From the NCBI GenBank assembly GCA_013791935.1, contig VMSV01000150.1:1-64000 (forward strand): a DNA stretch of 64,000 nt. Reading direction: 5' to 3'. Below the pieces are notes generated by a model. That model searched no databases, was not told where the DNA came from, and saw nothing but the letters and a program-made list of their open reading frames with translations. Source of the DNA: Desulfobacteraceae bacterium. Its GTDB lineage: Bacteria; Desulfobacterota; Desulfobacteria; Desulfobacterales; UBA5616. Position numbers and translations under genes: made by a program. Below are positions 32,046 through 42,096 of the stretch, piece by piece (within the stretch, counting starts at the first letter, position 1; every line of letters begins with the position of its first letter).

Positions 32046-32831
32046 TCAGCTCATGAAAAAACCACCGTCAATGAGAAACTGCGTACCCGTGTGGTATTGG
32101 CTGGCATCGCTCATGAGATAAACCGCAATCCCACCGAAATCGTCTCCCGTGCCCCATCGCCGGATGGGAAGCCTTGGCCAAATGGCTTCCACGAATCTTT
32201 TATCATTCTCATACCGTTGCTCGGTCATGGGGGTTTCAATATGCCCTGGAAGAATGGAGTTTGCCGTGATCTTGTACCGGCCCAACTCAACCGCCAGGGC
32301 CTGCATGATGGAAATCAACGCCCCTTTGGTGCCGGAATAGGCCTCACCTAAAGGTTGTCCGGCGATGGCGGCCAGACTGGATGTGGCGATGAGACGCCCG
32401 CCGGCATCTCCGTCTTCAGCCCGTTTCACCATGTGACGGGCCGCGGCCCGTAAGGTATAAAAAGCCCCATCCAGGTTCACGCTCATCACCCGCCGCCAAT
32501 CCGCATCACTCATTTCCACGAACCGTTTACCGAAACCCATCCCGGCATTGGCAAAACAGGTGTCCACCCGGCCGTGGTCTTTCAAAACCTTCTCAAACGC
32601 AGAATCCACGGCTGAAGAATCCGAGACATCCACGATGTGGCTGGTAATTTTAGGGCCGTATGTTTCAAGGACCTCTTTGGCCGTCCGGTTTTTATCCGGG
32701 TTGGTTCCCCAGATGGATACATCTGCTCCGGCTGCGGCCACGGCCTTGGCCATTCCCAAACCAATCCCTGAATTGCCTCCGGTGATCAAAGCTGTTTTTC
32801 CTGAAAGATCAAAAGGTGTATAAGTCATCAT
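32046..32831 (-). CDS. Short-chain dehydrogenase/reductase
   Basis: GKTALITGGNSGIGLGMAKAVAAAGADV...YSGTKGALISIMQALAVELGRY...GTQFLIDGGFFMS. Confidence 0.93.
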   Translation of the reverse strand: MMTYTPFDLSGKTALITGGNSGIGLGMAKAVAAAGADVSIWGTNPDKNRTAKEVLETYGPKITSHIVDVSDSSAVDSAFEKVLKDHGRVDTCFANAGMGFGKRFVEMSDADWRRVMSVNLDGAFYTLRAAARHMVKRAEDGDAGGRLIATSSLAAIAGQPLGEAYSGTKGALISIMQALAVELGRYKITANSILPGHIETPMTEQRYENDKRFVEAIWPRLPIRRWGTGDDFGGIAVYLMSDASQYHTGTQFLIDGGFFMS

Positions 32832-33334
32832 TTTTCCATTTCTTTTAAGAGATTATCAGCATAATGGCTTCTCAGCGCAGCCCTTGAAGCTCTGTCCACC
32901 AATGAAAAAAGTTTATCAATATCATTTTTTTGATTCGACACCTGATGTCCACGCACTTTAACAAATTCGCAATTCAATTCATCGGATATTTTAAAAAACG
33001 CCTGATACAATTCAAAATTGTTCAGACGTTTTTTATTCCTTCCGCGATAATCATTTTCCTCAAACCGCACTCGTCTTTCTTTTAACCCCAGTATGTTTTG
33101 TGAATCCGTATAAACGATAATTTTTTGCTCCGATACCTGAATATCGGTTAGCGCCCATAACACCGTCTGCAGTTCCAATTTCGTTGAAGATGTAGGATTA
33201 AATTGTTTAAGTTTCACCCGGTCTTTCAATACCTCCAACGAGAGCCCGGGTTCGGAAACAGCAAGATAAGCTCCATACCCGATTTTTGAGAGGGGTTCCA
33301 CACTTCCATCTGTAAGCAGTATCAGTTCATTCAT
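32828..33334 (-). CDS. RNase H-like protein
   Basis: MNELILLTDGSVEP...STKLELQTVLWALTDI...IIVYTDSQNILGL...EFVKVRGHQ; RNase HI-like acidic residues. Confidence 0.8.
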   Translation of the reverse strand: MNELILLTDGSVEPLSKIGYGAYLAVSEPGLSLEVLKDRVKLKQFNPTSSTKLELQTVLWALTDIQVSEQKIIVYTDSQNILGLKERRVRFEENDYRGRNKKRLNNFELYQAFFKISDELNCEFVKVRGHQVSNQKNDIDKLFSLVDRASRAALRSHYADNLLKEMEK

Positions 33335-33410
33335 TTTCTAATTCGCGGAAGGGACCTCCCGGCAACACGCTTTGGCTTTAATGAAAATCCATGTGGATAT
33401 TTTTGAAAAA

Positions 33411-34559
33411 TTAAGCCTTGGGTTTCGGACCCAGCCAGCCGTGAACCTTGGCCAGTGCTTCGGGAATATCAAAATCCTGGGGGCATATTTCTCCACATTC
33501 ACCGCATTGAACACATTTATCCGCCTGGGATTCCTGGGGCAGCTGACGGTAATAGAACCGGGCCATCCGATGTTCATCATACATATAGCCGTTATTGTAA
33601 ATTGATAAAATCCCCGGGATATCCACATCATTGGGACAGGGCATGCAATACCGGCAACCTGTACAGGGAATCGGGCAGGAGGTGATATACTCCTCCCGAA
33701 CCCGGTCGATGATGGCCAGATCTTCCATGGATAGGCTGTCCTGGCCGGATCGGTCTGCACTGGCAAGATTCTCCGTGACCTGGGTCATGGTGCTCATACC
33801 GCTTAAGACAACGGACACCTCGGGATGATTCCACACCCATTGAAGCGCCCAATCCGCCTGGCTGCGTTGGGTCTTACTCCCTGCATAGGCTTTTTCCACA
33901 CTTTCCGGGGGTTTTTTGGCCAGGGCACCGCCACGAAGCGGTTCCATGATAACAATACCGAGTCCCTTTCCGGCCGCATACTGAAGCCCTTCAGTTCCAG
34001 CCTGATACTCGGTATCCATAAAATTATACTGAATCTGACAAAAAGTCCACTGGTCATAGGCATCGATGATTTCTTTAAACACATCCAACGTGTCGTGGAA
34101 TGAAAACCCAAGATCCCGGATACGTCCGTCGGCCTTGGCTTTTTCGGACCAGTCCAGCACCCCCAGGTCCCTTAGTTTCGGCCATGAAGTTTTGTTGATC
34201 CCGTGGAGAAGGTAAAAATCAATGTGATCCGTGTTCAGTTTTTTAAGCTGCTCGTTTAGCAGTCTGTCGAAATCAGCAGCGGTTTGAACGGCATGGGGGA
34301 AGAGTTTGGTAGCCAGGCGCACTTTGTTGCGATAGCCGTCGCCCAGGGCTTTTCCCACCAGCACTTCACTGTTTCCGCCATGGTACCCGTAGGCGGTATC
34401 CACATAATTCACCCCGTTGTCGATGGCGGTGCGAATCATTTGAATCGCCTCCGGCTCGATGATTTTTCCTTGATCGTTGTCAAGGACGGGCAGCCGCATG
34501 GCGCCAAACCCCAGGACCGATACCTCCCAGTCCAGTTTCCCGAATTTGCGGAATTTCAT
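33411..34559 (-). CDS. Aldo/keto reductase with C-terminal 4Fe-4S domain
   Basis: MKFRKFGKLDWEVSVLGFGAMRLP...VDTAYGYHGGNSEVLVGKAL...CIPCTGCRYC / CVQCGECGEICPQDF type cysteine clusters. Confidence 0.92.
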   Translation of the reverse strand: MKFRKFGKLDWEVSVLGFGAMRLPVLDNDQGKIIEPEAIQMIRTAIDNGVNYVDTAYGYHGGNSEVLVGKALGDGYRNKVRLATKLFPHAVQTAADFDRLLNEQLKKLNTDHIDFYLLHGINKTSWPKLRDLGVLDWSEKAKADGRIRDLGFSFHDTLDVFKEIIDAYDQWTFCQIQYNFMDTEYQAGTEGLQYAAGKGLGIVIMEPLRGGALAKKPPESVEKAYAGSKTQRSQADWALQWVWNHPEVSVVLSGMSTMTQVTENLASADRSGQDSLSMEDLAIIDRVREEYITSCPIPCTGCRYCMPCPNDVDIPGILSIYNNGYMYDEHRMARFYYRQLPQESQADKCVQCGECGEICPQDFDIPEALAKVHGWLGPKPKA

Positions 34560-34571
34560 ATGACCTCCTTC

Positions 34572-35147
34572 TTATTCTATAATTTTTAGAATGGTCGGTT
34601 CTTTTCGATCTCTCATGGGGGGTATTTTCCCATCTTTCGCATAACCGATGATAATCGGTGCGATGAGATGATGGCCTTCCGGAAGCCCCATTTCTTTTAA
34701 AACCGCCTTGTCCCGCACGCCCCCCCCCATGCCGATCCAGCAGGTCCCCAATCCCTTGTTTGTCGCCGAGAGCATAAAATAGGCGGCAAGTATCCCCACA
34801 TCCTCACGAATCGTACTGACGTTGGTGGGACCGGTGATATAAACCAGGCAAGGGGCATCAAAAAAGCAATTAACCTCTTTCCTGTTTTCCAGCCCCTTGG
34901 CATACTCTTTCAGGGGGGAATCCGGATTGCGTTTTACACTGTCGATAAATCCCTGGCGACTGATATCCGACAGCTTTTTCATGAATTCCGCGTTGGTGAT
35001 GATGATGAAATTCCAGGCTTGTTTATTGCTGGCATTGGGTGCTTTGATGCTGTCTTGAATAATCTCTTTGATCAGTGCAACAGGCACGGGTTTGTCCTCA
35101 AAATTTCTTATGGACCGTCTTTTTTCCAACAACTCTATAAAATCCAT
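34572..35147 (-). CDS. Nitroreductase family protein
   Basis: MDFIELLEKRRSIRNFEDKPVPVALIKEIIQDSIKAPNASNKQAWNFIII...GLGTCWIG. Confidence 0.9.
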   Translation of the reverse strand: MDFIELLEKRRSIRNFEDKPVPVALIKEIIQDSIKAPNASNKQAWNFIIITNAEFMKKLSDISRQGFIDSVKRNPDSPLKEYAKGLENRKEVNCFFDAPCLVYITGPTNVSTIREDVGILAAYFMLSATNKGLGTCWIGMGGGVRDKAVLKEMGLPEGHHLIAPIIIGYAKDGKIPPMRDRKEPTILKIIE

Positions 35148-35161
35148 TCGTTTACTCCTTA

Positions 35162-35815
35162 TTATGATCTGTAAGTGACAATTTCCTCAAAAGGAAGACG
35201 GGGCATAATCAATTTATTGATGGCTGAGTTTTTATCAGGATAGCCCAAAGATATTGTGGTGACCAACTCCACATCATCGGGTATATTCAGCACTTGGATG
35301 ATCTTATCTTTGAACGCCATGGGCATGCCCAGCCAGCAGGTGGCTAATCCTTCCGCATGCGCGGCTAAAAGGATATTTTGAACTGCCGCACCGATGCTTT
35401 GATGGGAAGAACCTCCCATTTGCTTTGGTGTAGCCACGATAATGACCACGGGTGCCTGGTAGAACCGGATACTTCCATAGCGAATAAATTTCGCGCCCTC
35501 TTCACTCGTTCTTCTGATGCCCACTTCAGCCGTATTATTTTCGGTCATGGCCGCTCTGATTTGATCCACCCGCTCAACGAGTTGATCATAGGCGTCCATG
35601 GACGGGGCTTCAGGGCCGGACGCATGAATCATCGCCTGGATGAGTTCATCCCGCTTTTTCCCCGAAGCCACATAGAATCGCCAGGGTTGAGTGTTACTTC
35701 CCGAAGGTGCCCATATAGGTGCCATCATAATTTTATTGATTAAATCGGGAGGCACTGGATCTTTCAGGTATTTTCTTATGCTTCGTCTGGTCAACAGAGC
35801 ATCGTAAGTCTCCAT
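35162..35815 (-). CDS. Nitroreductase family protein
   Basis: METYDALLTRRSIRKYLKDPVPPDLINKIMMAPIWAPSGSNTQPWRFYV...GLATCWLGMP. Confidence 0.9.
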   Translation of the reverse strand: METYDALLTRRSIRKYLKDPVPPDLINKIMMAPIWAPSGSNTQPWRFYVASGKKRDELIQAMIHASGPEAPSMDAYDQLVERVDQIRAAMTENNTAEVGIRRTSEEGAKFIRYGSIRFYQAPVVIIVATPKQMGGSSHQSIGAAVQNILLAAHAEGLATCWLGMPMAFKDKIIQVLNIPDDVELVTTISLGYPDKNSAINKLIMPRLPFEEIVTYRS

Positions 35816-35906
35816 TTTCTGTTCCTCCTTAAATTAACCATTTAAGAAAAGGGAAGGCGCATCGTGCCAATCAATTTCTTTCCTGCTGCCCGCCACCAAA
35901 AGGCTT

Positions 35907-36734
35907 TCATTCTTTCCAGAAAATTCTGGCTGGTTTTCTTTCCGGCAATCGATGGTATTTGAATTTCGGATATCCCAAGACCATGGGATAAAACTGGGTA
36001 TGAGATTCAGGCAGCCCTACCATTTCTTTTAAGGGTGCAAAGGCTTTTAATGCACGGGTAATCAAACCCAGCCAGCAGGTGCCCAAACCGGCTGAAACAG
36101 CAACAAGTTCAAAGTAGGACAAAGCAATACTTAGATCCACCATACCATTATCATAGCTATCCGGTGCGGATGCAAAAATAAGGCATGGTGCGTTGTGTGT
36201 AATAGAATTGATGCCTGCTTCATAGGCGGCTATGATCATGGGTAAATACGAAGCCATGGCATTGTTTGAATTCGATGCCATGGATTGGCGCATCCAATCA
36301 ATGGTGAGGTCCGCGATATTTTTGATTTTGGCTTCATCGGTAAATACCGTCCACGTTACCAACTGGGAGTTGCTGCCTGTTGGGGCATAACGAGAAGTGT
36401 CAATGAGAAATTGAAGGGTCTCTTTTTCTACGGGCTTGTTTTTATACCGCCGGATGGATCTTCTGGACCTTAGGAATTGAACCGCCTGCTCTTGGCTGAT
36501 GGCAAGTTCTTTTAAAATGGGAGGACTGTCTTCCATTGGTATTTTCTCATGATCCAGCGCATCATGCGGACAAACCGCAACGCAGTGTCCGCACAACAAG
36601 CAGGCCTGCTCCCCCTTTGATACCATTGCTGGAAAACTGTCTTTGTCCTGCTGCCTGATAATAGAGACGGGGCATTCCTGCACGCAGAATCCGTCCTTTT
36701 TACATTTTGTTTCGTCAATTTTTATTAAAGTCAT
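35907..36734 (-). CDS. Ferredoxin-nitroreductase fusion protein
   Basis: CKKDGFCVQECP...CLLCGHCVAVCP then RSRRSIRRYKNKPVEKETLQFLIDTSRYAPTGSNSQ. Confidence 0.9.
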   Translation of the reverse strand: MTLIKIDETKCKKDGFCVQECPVSIIRQQDKDSFPAMVSKGEQACLLCGHCVAVCPHDALDHEKIPMEDSPPILKELAISQEQAVQFLRSRRSIRRYKNKPVEKETLQFLIDTSRYAPTGSNSQLVTWTVFTDEAKIKNIADLTIDWMRQSMASNSNNAMASYLPMIIAAYEAGINSITHNAPCLIFASAPDSYDNGMVDLSIALSYFELVAVSAGLGTCWLGLITRALKAFAPLKEMVGLPESHTQFYPMVLGYPKFKYHRLPERKPARIFWKE

Positions 36735-36800
36735 GGGAATCCATTTTTTTATTGTTTATAAATTAAGGTTTGGCATCCAAAGTTTTTTTCATTGATTCAT

Positions 36801-37895
36801 TTACTTCCGGGCGGCATAGGCGGCCTTGATGGCTTCTCTCAGGGCCATGGCATCTTTCGGTGGCTCGGCAAAATCAGGCCGATGAACCATTGAGATGGCC
36901 TCGGACGGGCACCCCGTGGCACAGGCGGCACATCCGAAACACCGGTCCACATTGACTTCCGGGACATCGTCTGCTCCCATGGCAAGGGCTGTGGAAGGAC
37001 ATCGATCGATACAGGTCTCACAGGCCGTACAGGCCTCCGGATCAACCCGGGGGATAAAGACGGAGTTCATGGTCAATGCCGGTTTGGCGGATTGGATCGC
37101 CCGGGCCACGACCCCGCAATGCCATCGGTCGCAATTGCAGATAAACCCGGCGCCATCGGCAGTGTTCTGACTCATATGGATCAGGCCGGCTTCTTCCGAT
37201 TGTTTCAGGATGTCCGTGGCTTCTGCTTTTGATATTTTCCGGCCACCCAGCCGTTCAACGGTAAATTGGGCCGAATCGCCGAACTGCATACACACATCCG
37301 TGGGCATGTCATGAAGATCTTCGCCGCGCAACAGGGCGGTATGCCGGCAGTAACAGGTACCCACGGCAATATAGTCGTTTGCATCAATATAGTGTTGCAC
37401 CTGGTCAAATGTATGCACCGTATCCTTGGTGTTGATGGCCCGGTCTACGGTAATAACCCGGGCTGTGGGAAAACCGGGGGTCGCTGCTTTGCCGGATGCT
37501 AAAGCATCACAGGCTTTTTCATAGGCATGGATCAGTTTGGCGAGTTTTTTTTCTCTTTCCGTGGTTTTCCCGGACATGAAAATAAATTCCAGTATCCCCG
37601 GCATGAAGGGGGCCCGCATAAAGGTGGTTCCATCTGCCTTGTTCGTAGCCCGACAAAGACCTCTGTAGGCCATGCCCTCGAGAATTTCTTCGCACGCCTT
37701 TTTATCCATCCCCATGGTTTCAGCCAGTTGTTCAGCCGTAAACGGTGTTTTGGGCATGGCATTGTTTACCCTGGCCTCCTCAGGGGTGAACATTTCTTCC
37801 ACCATGGCGTAAAATTCAGGGATGTCGGCTCCCGAATAGGCGCCTCCCCGGGATTTCATGACTTCCAACAATTCTTTATAGACTGCTTTATCCAT
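36801..37895 (-). CDS. 4Fe-4S dicluster ferredoxin-domain protein
   Basis: CTACETCIDRCPSTAL...CFGCAACATGCPSEAISM; additional CYCRH and CNCDRWHC motifs. Confidence 0.82.
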   Translation of the reverse strand: MDKAVYKELLEVMKSRGGAYSGADIPEFYAMVEEMFTPEEARVNNAMPKTPFTAEQLAETMGMDKKACEEILEGMAYRGLCRATNKADGTTFMRAPFMPGILEFIFMSGKTTEREKKLAKLIHAYEKACDALASGKAATPGFPTARVITVDRAINTKDTVHTFDQVQHYIDANDYIAVGTCYCRHTALLRGEDLHDMPTDVCMQFGDSAQFTVERLGGRKISKAEATDILKQSEEAGLIHMSQNTADGAGFICNCDRWHCGVVARAIQSAKPALTMNSVFIPRVDPEACTACETCIDRCPSTALAMGADDVPEVNVDRCFGCAACATGCPSEAISMVHRPDFAEPPKDAMALREAIKAAYAARK

Positions 37896-37900
37896 CTCTT

Positions 37901-38287
37901 TTATTTCCTTTCCGTGAGTTGCAATAAAATGCCATGGGCGGATTTGGGGTGAACGAAAACCTGGGGGCTGCCAACGCCAATCAATTGTGCACCGCTATCC
38001 TGCATGGTTTTCACCGTTGCGGCCAGATCATCGACGGCCAGGGACATGGTATGAATCCCTTCTCCCCGGCCCTCAAGTGCCTTGCCCACGGGCGAATCAG
38101 GACCCAGGGGCGCGATCACTTCCAGAAATCCCCCATCGGCAAAGGGAAAGAAGGCCTGCTTGATTCCCAGGGCTTCCGACTCGGCTGTTCTTTCCAGGGT
38201 CATGCCCAGTTTATCCCGAAATGTTTTTATTCCTTCTTTAATATCCTTCACCCGCACAACAATGTGATCCATTCCTGTGATTGTCAT
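37901..38287 (-). CDS. VOC family protein, methylmalonyl-CoA epimerase-like
   Basis: MTITGMDHIVVRVKDIKEGIKTFRDKLGMTLE...VFVHPKSAHGILLQLTER. Confidence 0.75.
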   Translation of the reverse strand: MTITGMDHIVVRVKDIKEGIKTFRDKLGMTLERTAESEALGIKQAFFPFADGGFLEVIAPLGPDSPVGKALEGRGEGIHTMSLAVDDLAATVKTMQDSGAQLIGVGSPQVFVHPKSAHGILLQLTERK

Positions 38288-38307
38288 TATTTATCTCCTT
38301 TGTGAAT

Positions 38308-38787
38308 TTATTTATCCCGATCCAATCTGGGAAGCCGATAGGGCTGTTTTGCCCCGCATGAATAGCAGGTGCGCTCGTACCAATGCATCTGAGCACGGCA
38401 CTCGGGGCAGCTCCACCGCTCTTCTTGTTCCTTGATCCATTTTTCCGCACCGATCTCGTGCATCTGTTTAAGGTTTTCTATGGCCTCGGCATGGTGTCTC
38501 ATCCCGTCGTTATTAAAACCGGTGATCAGATCGCAGGGGAAATCCGGACAATCTCCGCAACGGGTAACTCCCGGCCTTTCCGCGGCACATTGCCGCATCT
38601 TGCAATCCCTGCAATAGGGGGTAAGGGCACCCCCGCCAAGGCAACCGTCGCAGAAGCTCTCGCCTTCCGGCATGTTCCAGACTTTCAAGATCTCCTCAAG
38701 ACGATTTGCATCGTTGTCCCGTCTGGCCCGATAGAGGGCACATGCCCCACAATATAGCCCGCAGACCGCCGCTAAAGGTTCATTCAT
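38308..38787 (-). CDS. DUF3795-like Cys-rich protein
   Basis: AAVCGLYCGACALYRARR...CDGCLGGGALTPYCRDCKMRQCA...RCGDCPDFPC. Confidence 0.7.
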   Translation of the reverse strand: MNEPLAAVCGLYCGACALYRARRDNDANRLEEILKVWNMPEGESFCDGCLGGGALTPYCRDCKMRQCAAERPGVTRCGDCPDFPCDLITGFNNDGMRHHAEAIENLKQMHEIGAEKWIKEQEERWSCPECRAQMHWYERTCYSCGAKQPYRLPRLDRDK

Positions 38788-38817
38788 CGTTGTGCCTCCT
38801 TTCAACCCCCCGGAGGG

Positions 38818-39681
38818 CTATTCGAAGCGAACCTTGATGGGCTTTCGATCCACGGTTCGATGATAAGTCCAGCTTGGATACCCCATGATCAATACACTGA
38901 TGATTTTGTGTCCGGCCGGAAGATTCAATTCCTCCATAATGGGTCGATAGCTTGCTGCCATTTCGAAGATGCCGATGTAGGTGCTTTCCAAACCCATGGT
39001 CATGGCGGTTAAGGCCACGGTCGTGGACGCGATCACGCCATTGTCCTTGGGCGCGCTGGTGGCCTCGGGAGAATGGAAGATCCAGACCAAAGGCGCCTTG
39101 TGAAATACCGTGTCTCTTCCCGGTTCCCGGCTGGCCATGCGCTGGCTTCTCAGCCGGAGAACATCCAGTGAATACTGCATGCTTGCGGGCAATTCCTTGC
39201 CTGCCGCCTTCAGGGCCTTTGCCCGCCCTTCGAGCATTTCCTGGGCCTTTTCAAAACTCTCCATGGTCAGATCCGACAATTTTTTAATTTTTGCAGGGTC
39301 CTGAAGAAGCAGGATTTCCACATTCTGGACATTGCTTCCCGTGGGGGCATACCGACAGACATCCACCAGTTTTTCAGCAACTTCCCGGGGAACCGGTTTG
39401 TCCGCCCATTTCCGGTGGCTTCTCCGGCGGCGAATAAGATCGATAAAATCGTCGGTTTTGATTTTAATGTTTTCATCCAGCTCGATGAAATTTTCCATGT
39501 TCATCTGGCTGTGGGAAATCGCTCTTGTTGGACACAAGGACACACAATGGCCACAAACATTGCAGCTGTTTACATCCGCTGAAGCGATGATTTCCCCGTC
39601 CTTTTCTGAAAAACAGGCGCACCTTTCAACGCAGGTGCCGCATACCGTGCATAGATCCTTATCGATTGAAACCCAACTCAT
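38818..39681 (-). CDS. Ferredoxin-nitroreductase fusion protein
   Basis: CTVCGTCVERCACFSEKDG...CNVCGHCVSLCPTRAI then RRRRSHRKWADKPVPREVAEKLVDVCRYAPTGSNVQ; start at MSWVSIDK. Confidence 0.9.
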   Translation of the reverse strand: MSWVSIDKDLCTVCGTCVERCACFSEKDGEIIASADVNSCNVCGHCVSLCPTRAISHSQMNMENFIELDENIKIKTDDFIDLIRRRRSHRKWADKPVPREVAEKLVDVCRYAPTGSNVQNVEILLLQDPAKIKKLSDLTMESFEKAQEMLEGRAKALKAAGKELPASMQYSLDVLRLRSQRMASREPGRDTVFHKAPLVWIFHSPEATSAPKDNGVIASTTVALTAMTMGLESTYIGIFEMAASYRPIMEELNLPAGHKIISVLIMGYPSWTYHRTVDRKPIKVRFE

Positions 39682-39706
39682 GTCATGTCTCCTTTTTTTT
39701 GGTTTA

Positions 39707-40834
39707 TTATTTCCCAACCGCCTTGGACTTTTCCAGATGCCTGCAGCAAATGTGGAGTTTCCCCTCGTCGTCCCGGTTCATGCACCCCCGGCAGGAGATG
39801 CAGTCCGCGGTTGTTTTTGCACTTTTCTTAAACTGTTTGACCAGATCCGGTTCCCGGATGAAGGGGCGACAGATGGAAATACAGTCCACAACGCCGCTAC
39901 CCACAAGTTTTTCAGCCACGGAAAGGGTGCGGATACCCCCCACCAGGCAAAGCGGTATGGACACCGCACTTCTTATGGCCTTGGCATCGTCCAGCATGAA
40001 TGCCTCTTTTTCCACCGAATTGATCTTTTCCATCATTTTCCTGAAATTTTTATCCACCCGGCCGTGGCTGATTTCAATCAATGCTATACCTTCTTTTTCG
40101 ATGGCTTTTGCCACTTGTTTGCCCTCTTCAATGGTCAAACTGTCCGTCCCATCCAGATAATCCCGGCACCCCAGCTTGATCATGACGGGAAAGTCATTTG
40201 ACACCTGCTTTTTGATGGATCGGATGACTTCGATTAAAAATCGCATGCGGTTTTCCAGACTTCCCCCCCATTTGTCCTTGCGATGATTCGTGGTAGGGGA
40301 AAGAAACTCGCTCACCAGGTAACCATGGGCCCCGTGGATTTGAACGCCGTCAAAACCCGATGCCTGAACACGGCGGGCTGCTTGCCCGAATGATTCAATA
40401 ATCCCTATAATATCAACATCCGTAAGTTCCCTTGGCTTTCTGCCAAAATCCGGGAGGTCGCCGTTTAATGAAACCGCCACATAGTCACCCTCCCCTTTGG
40501 CGGCGAAGGTGGCCTGGGCCCCGCCATGGGCAATCTGCATGACGATTTTACCTTTTCGTTCATGCACCGCCCGGGTCATTTTTTGGTATGCGCTGATATG
40601 ATCATCCTCATCAATACCGTTCATGTCCGGAAACACCTGCCCTTGTTTGGATACAAAGGCATAGCCGGTAATGATCAATCCGACCTCTCCCTCTGCCAGG
40701 GTTTTCATCAGTTCAACACTCTCATCACTGATATAACCGTTTACGTCACTTAAAGCGTAATAGGTGGCTGACCGTACAAAACGGTTGGGGATATTCAGTT
40801 TTCCGATTTCCAATGGTTCAAATACTTTTGACAT
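39707..40834 (-). CDS. NADH:flavin oxidoreductase (old yellow enzyme family)
   Basis: FEPLEIGKLNIPNRFVRSATYYAL...GFDGVQIHGAHGYLVSEFLSPTTNHRKDKWGGSLENRMRFL. Confidence 0.93.
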   Translation of the reverse strand: MSKVFEPLEIGKLNIPNRFVRSATYYALSDVNGYISDESVELMKTLAEGEVGLIITGYAFVSKQGQVFPDMNGIDEDDHISAYQKMTRAVHERKGKIVMQIAHGGAQATFAAKGEGDYVAVSLNGDLPDFGRKPRELTDVDIIGIIESFGQAARRVQASGFDGVQIHGAHGYLVSEFLSPTTNHRKDKWGGSLENRMRFLIEVIRSIKKQVSNDFPVMIKLGCRDYLDGTDSLTIEEGKQVAKAIEKEGIALIEISHGRVDKNFRKMMEKINSVEKEAFMLDDAKAIRSAVSIPLCLVGGIRTLSVAEKLVGSGVVDCISICRPFIREPDLVKQFKKSAKTTADCISCRGCMNRDDEGKLHICCRHLEKSKAVGK

Positions 40835-40852
40835 GTTTATGCTCCTAAGCTT

Positions 40853-41989
40853 TTAATCGTAACTGGGAACGGGTTTTCCGTCGCTCTTGTGCTTAATGAT
40901 CCGCTGGACATTGGCGACCTTCTTGGTCTTTGCCATTGTTTGATCAATGGATATTGCCATCTGATCCATCAATCCGTTGGGTTCGGACGGAACCAGCCAA
41001 CCATCTGCAACTACCTGATCGATAAGATCTTCCCCTTTCGGGGTTCGGCAGGTGATGTGTGACCCGCCAAAGGAAATATCGGCGTATTCGGCTGCATAGT
41101 CCGTGCAGAATTTACACCGGTGCCAGCGCTGATACGGACCGATCACTTCAAAGAGTTGCATGATGTTCATTTGTTTGACCTTGTTCTCACCGTTTTTCAA
41201 AACAATATCAAAGGCAATGTCAAATTCCTTGGAAACCCTTTTAAAGTCCACAGTGGCGATATCATGAACGGAAACACCCATCATATTGGCAACATAGGTC
41301 ATGAAATCTTCTTTGCTTCTCATGGGTGAACCACAATACAAGCCAAAGCTGTATTTTACCTTTTTGGCCAGAGCTGCGTAGGACTGTCCAAGAAGCTCCA
41401 ATTTCCTCAATCCCTGCATATGACACCCAAGGCCCACAATGGCGACCGACTTGATGTCCTCTCGATCGGCAATCTCGGAAAGCGCCATGAGATTGGGGCT
41501 GAACACGTATTTGCTGCCGGCCCCTTTGATGATCTCCTCCCGGGTTGTGGCAATCACAGGCCAGGATACCCATGCATAAGGAGAGGCTGCTCCCCATTGG
41601 GAGACGATGGCCGCATCGATCTCCTTTTTCTCAAGCAGATACGCAAGCGTTGCCGTAAGTTTTCCTCCGGTATACCCCTTTCCCTGTATTTCTTTGTCCG
41701 CACTGACAAGGTTTCTGTCGGATAGATAAATGCCCAGGCCCTTTGCTTCTTCTTCCGGCGTTGTTTCCCGGCCAAAGACCTGAATGTCCAGCTTTTTTAG
41801 GGGCGAACCCAGGCCCGGGCAAGCTTCCAGGCATTGGCCGCAGGAGACACACTCCCCATCCAGTTCAGGCCCGTTATCCTTAAAGGAAATGCATCCGGTT
41901 GAACAAACCGCGCAACACTGACCGCAAAAAAAGCACAACTTTGTATCGATCACTCGTTTTTTTAATCCGTCAAAAGAATCTTCCAGCAT
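40853..41989 (-). CDS. FrhB/FdhB-like (coenzyme F420 hydrogenase/dehydrogenase beta subunit family) Fe-S protein
   Basis: CFFCGQCCAVCSTGCI...CVSCGQCLEACPG...GLGCHMQGLRKLEL...CKFCTDYAAEYADISFGG; start set at MLEDSF with GGAG upstream. Confidence 0.88.
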   Translation of the reverse strand: MLEDSFDGLKKRVIDTKLCFFCGQCCAVCSTGCISFKDNGPELDGECVSCGQCLEACPGLGSPLKKLDIQVFGRETTPEEEAKGLGIYLSDRNLVSADKEIQGKGYTGGKLTATLAYLLEKKEIDAAIVSQWGAASPYAWVSWPVIATTREEIIKGAGSKYVFSPNLMALSEIADREDIKSVAIVGLGCHMQGLRKLELLGQSYAALAKKVKYSFGLYCGSPMRSKEDFMTYVANMMGVSVHDIATVDFKRVSKEFDIAFDIVLKNGENKVKQMNIMQLFEVIGPYQRWHRCKFCTDYAAEYADISFGGSHITCRTPKGEDLIDQVVADGWLVPSEPNGLMDQMAISIDQTMAKTKKVANVQRIIKHKSDGKPVPSYD

Positions 41990-42051
41990 AAAACTTCTCC
42001 TTATCATAAAGTATTTATTCAAGACTGGGAGCTGATTGCAAATGGCTCAGG

Positions 42052-42069
42052 ACGGAACGTTCATTCCGT
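42052..42069. promoter_or_regulatory. Candidate TetR operator, copy 1 (between tetR-like gene and FrhB-like gene)
   Basis: ACGGAACGTTCATTCCGT; first 15 bp identical to copy 2 at 42765. Confidence 0.65.
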
Positions 42070-42096
42070 AGATAGGCAAAAAAATCCTTCCCCCCC

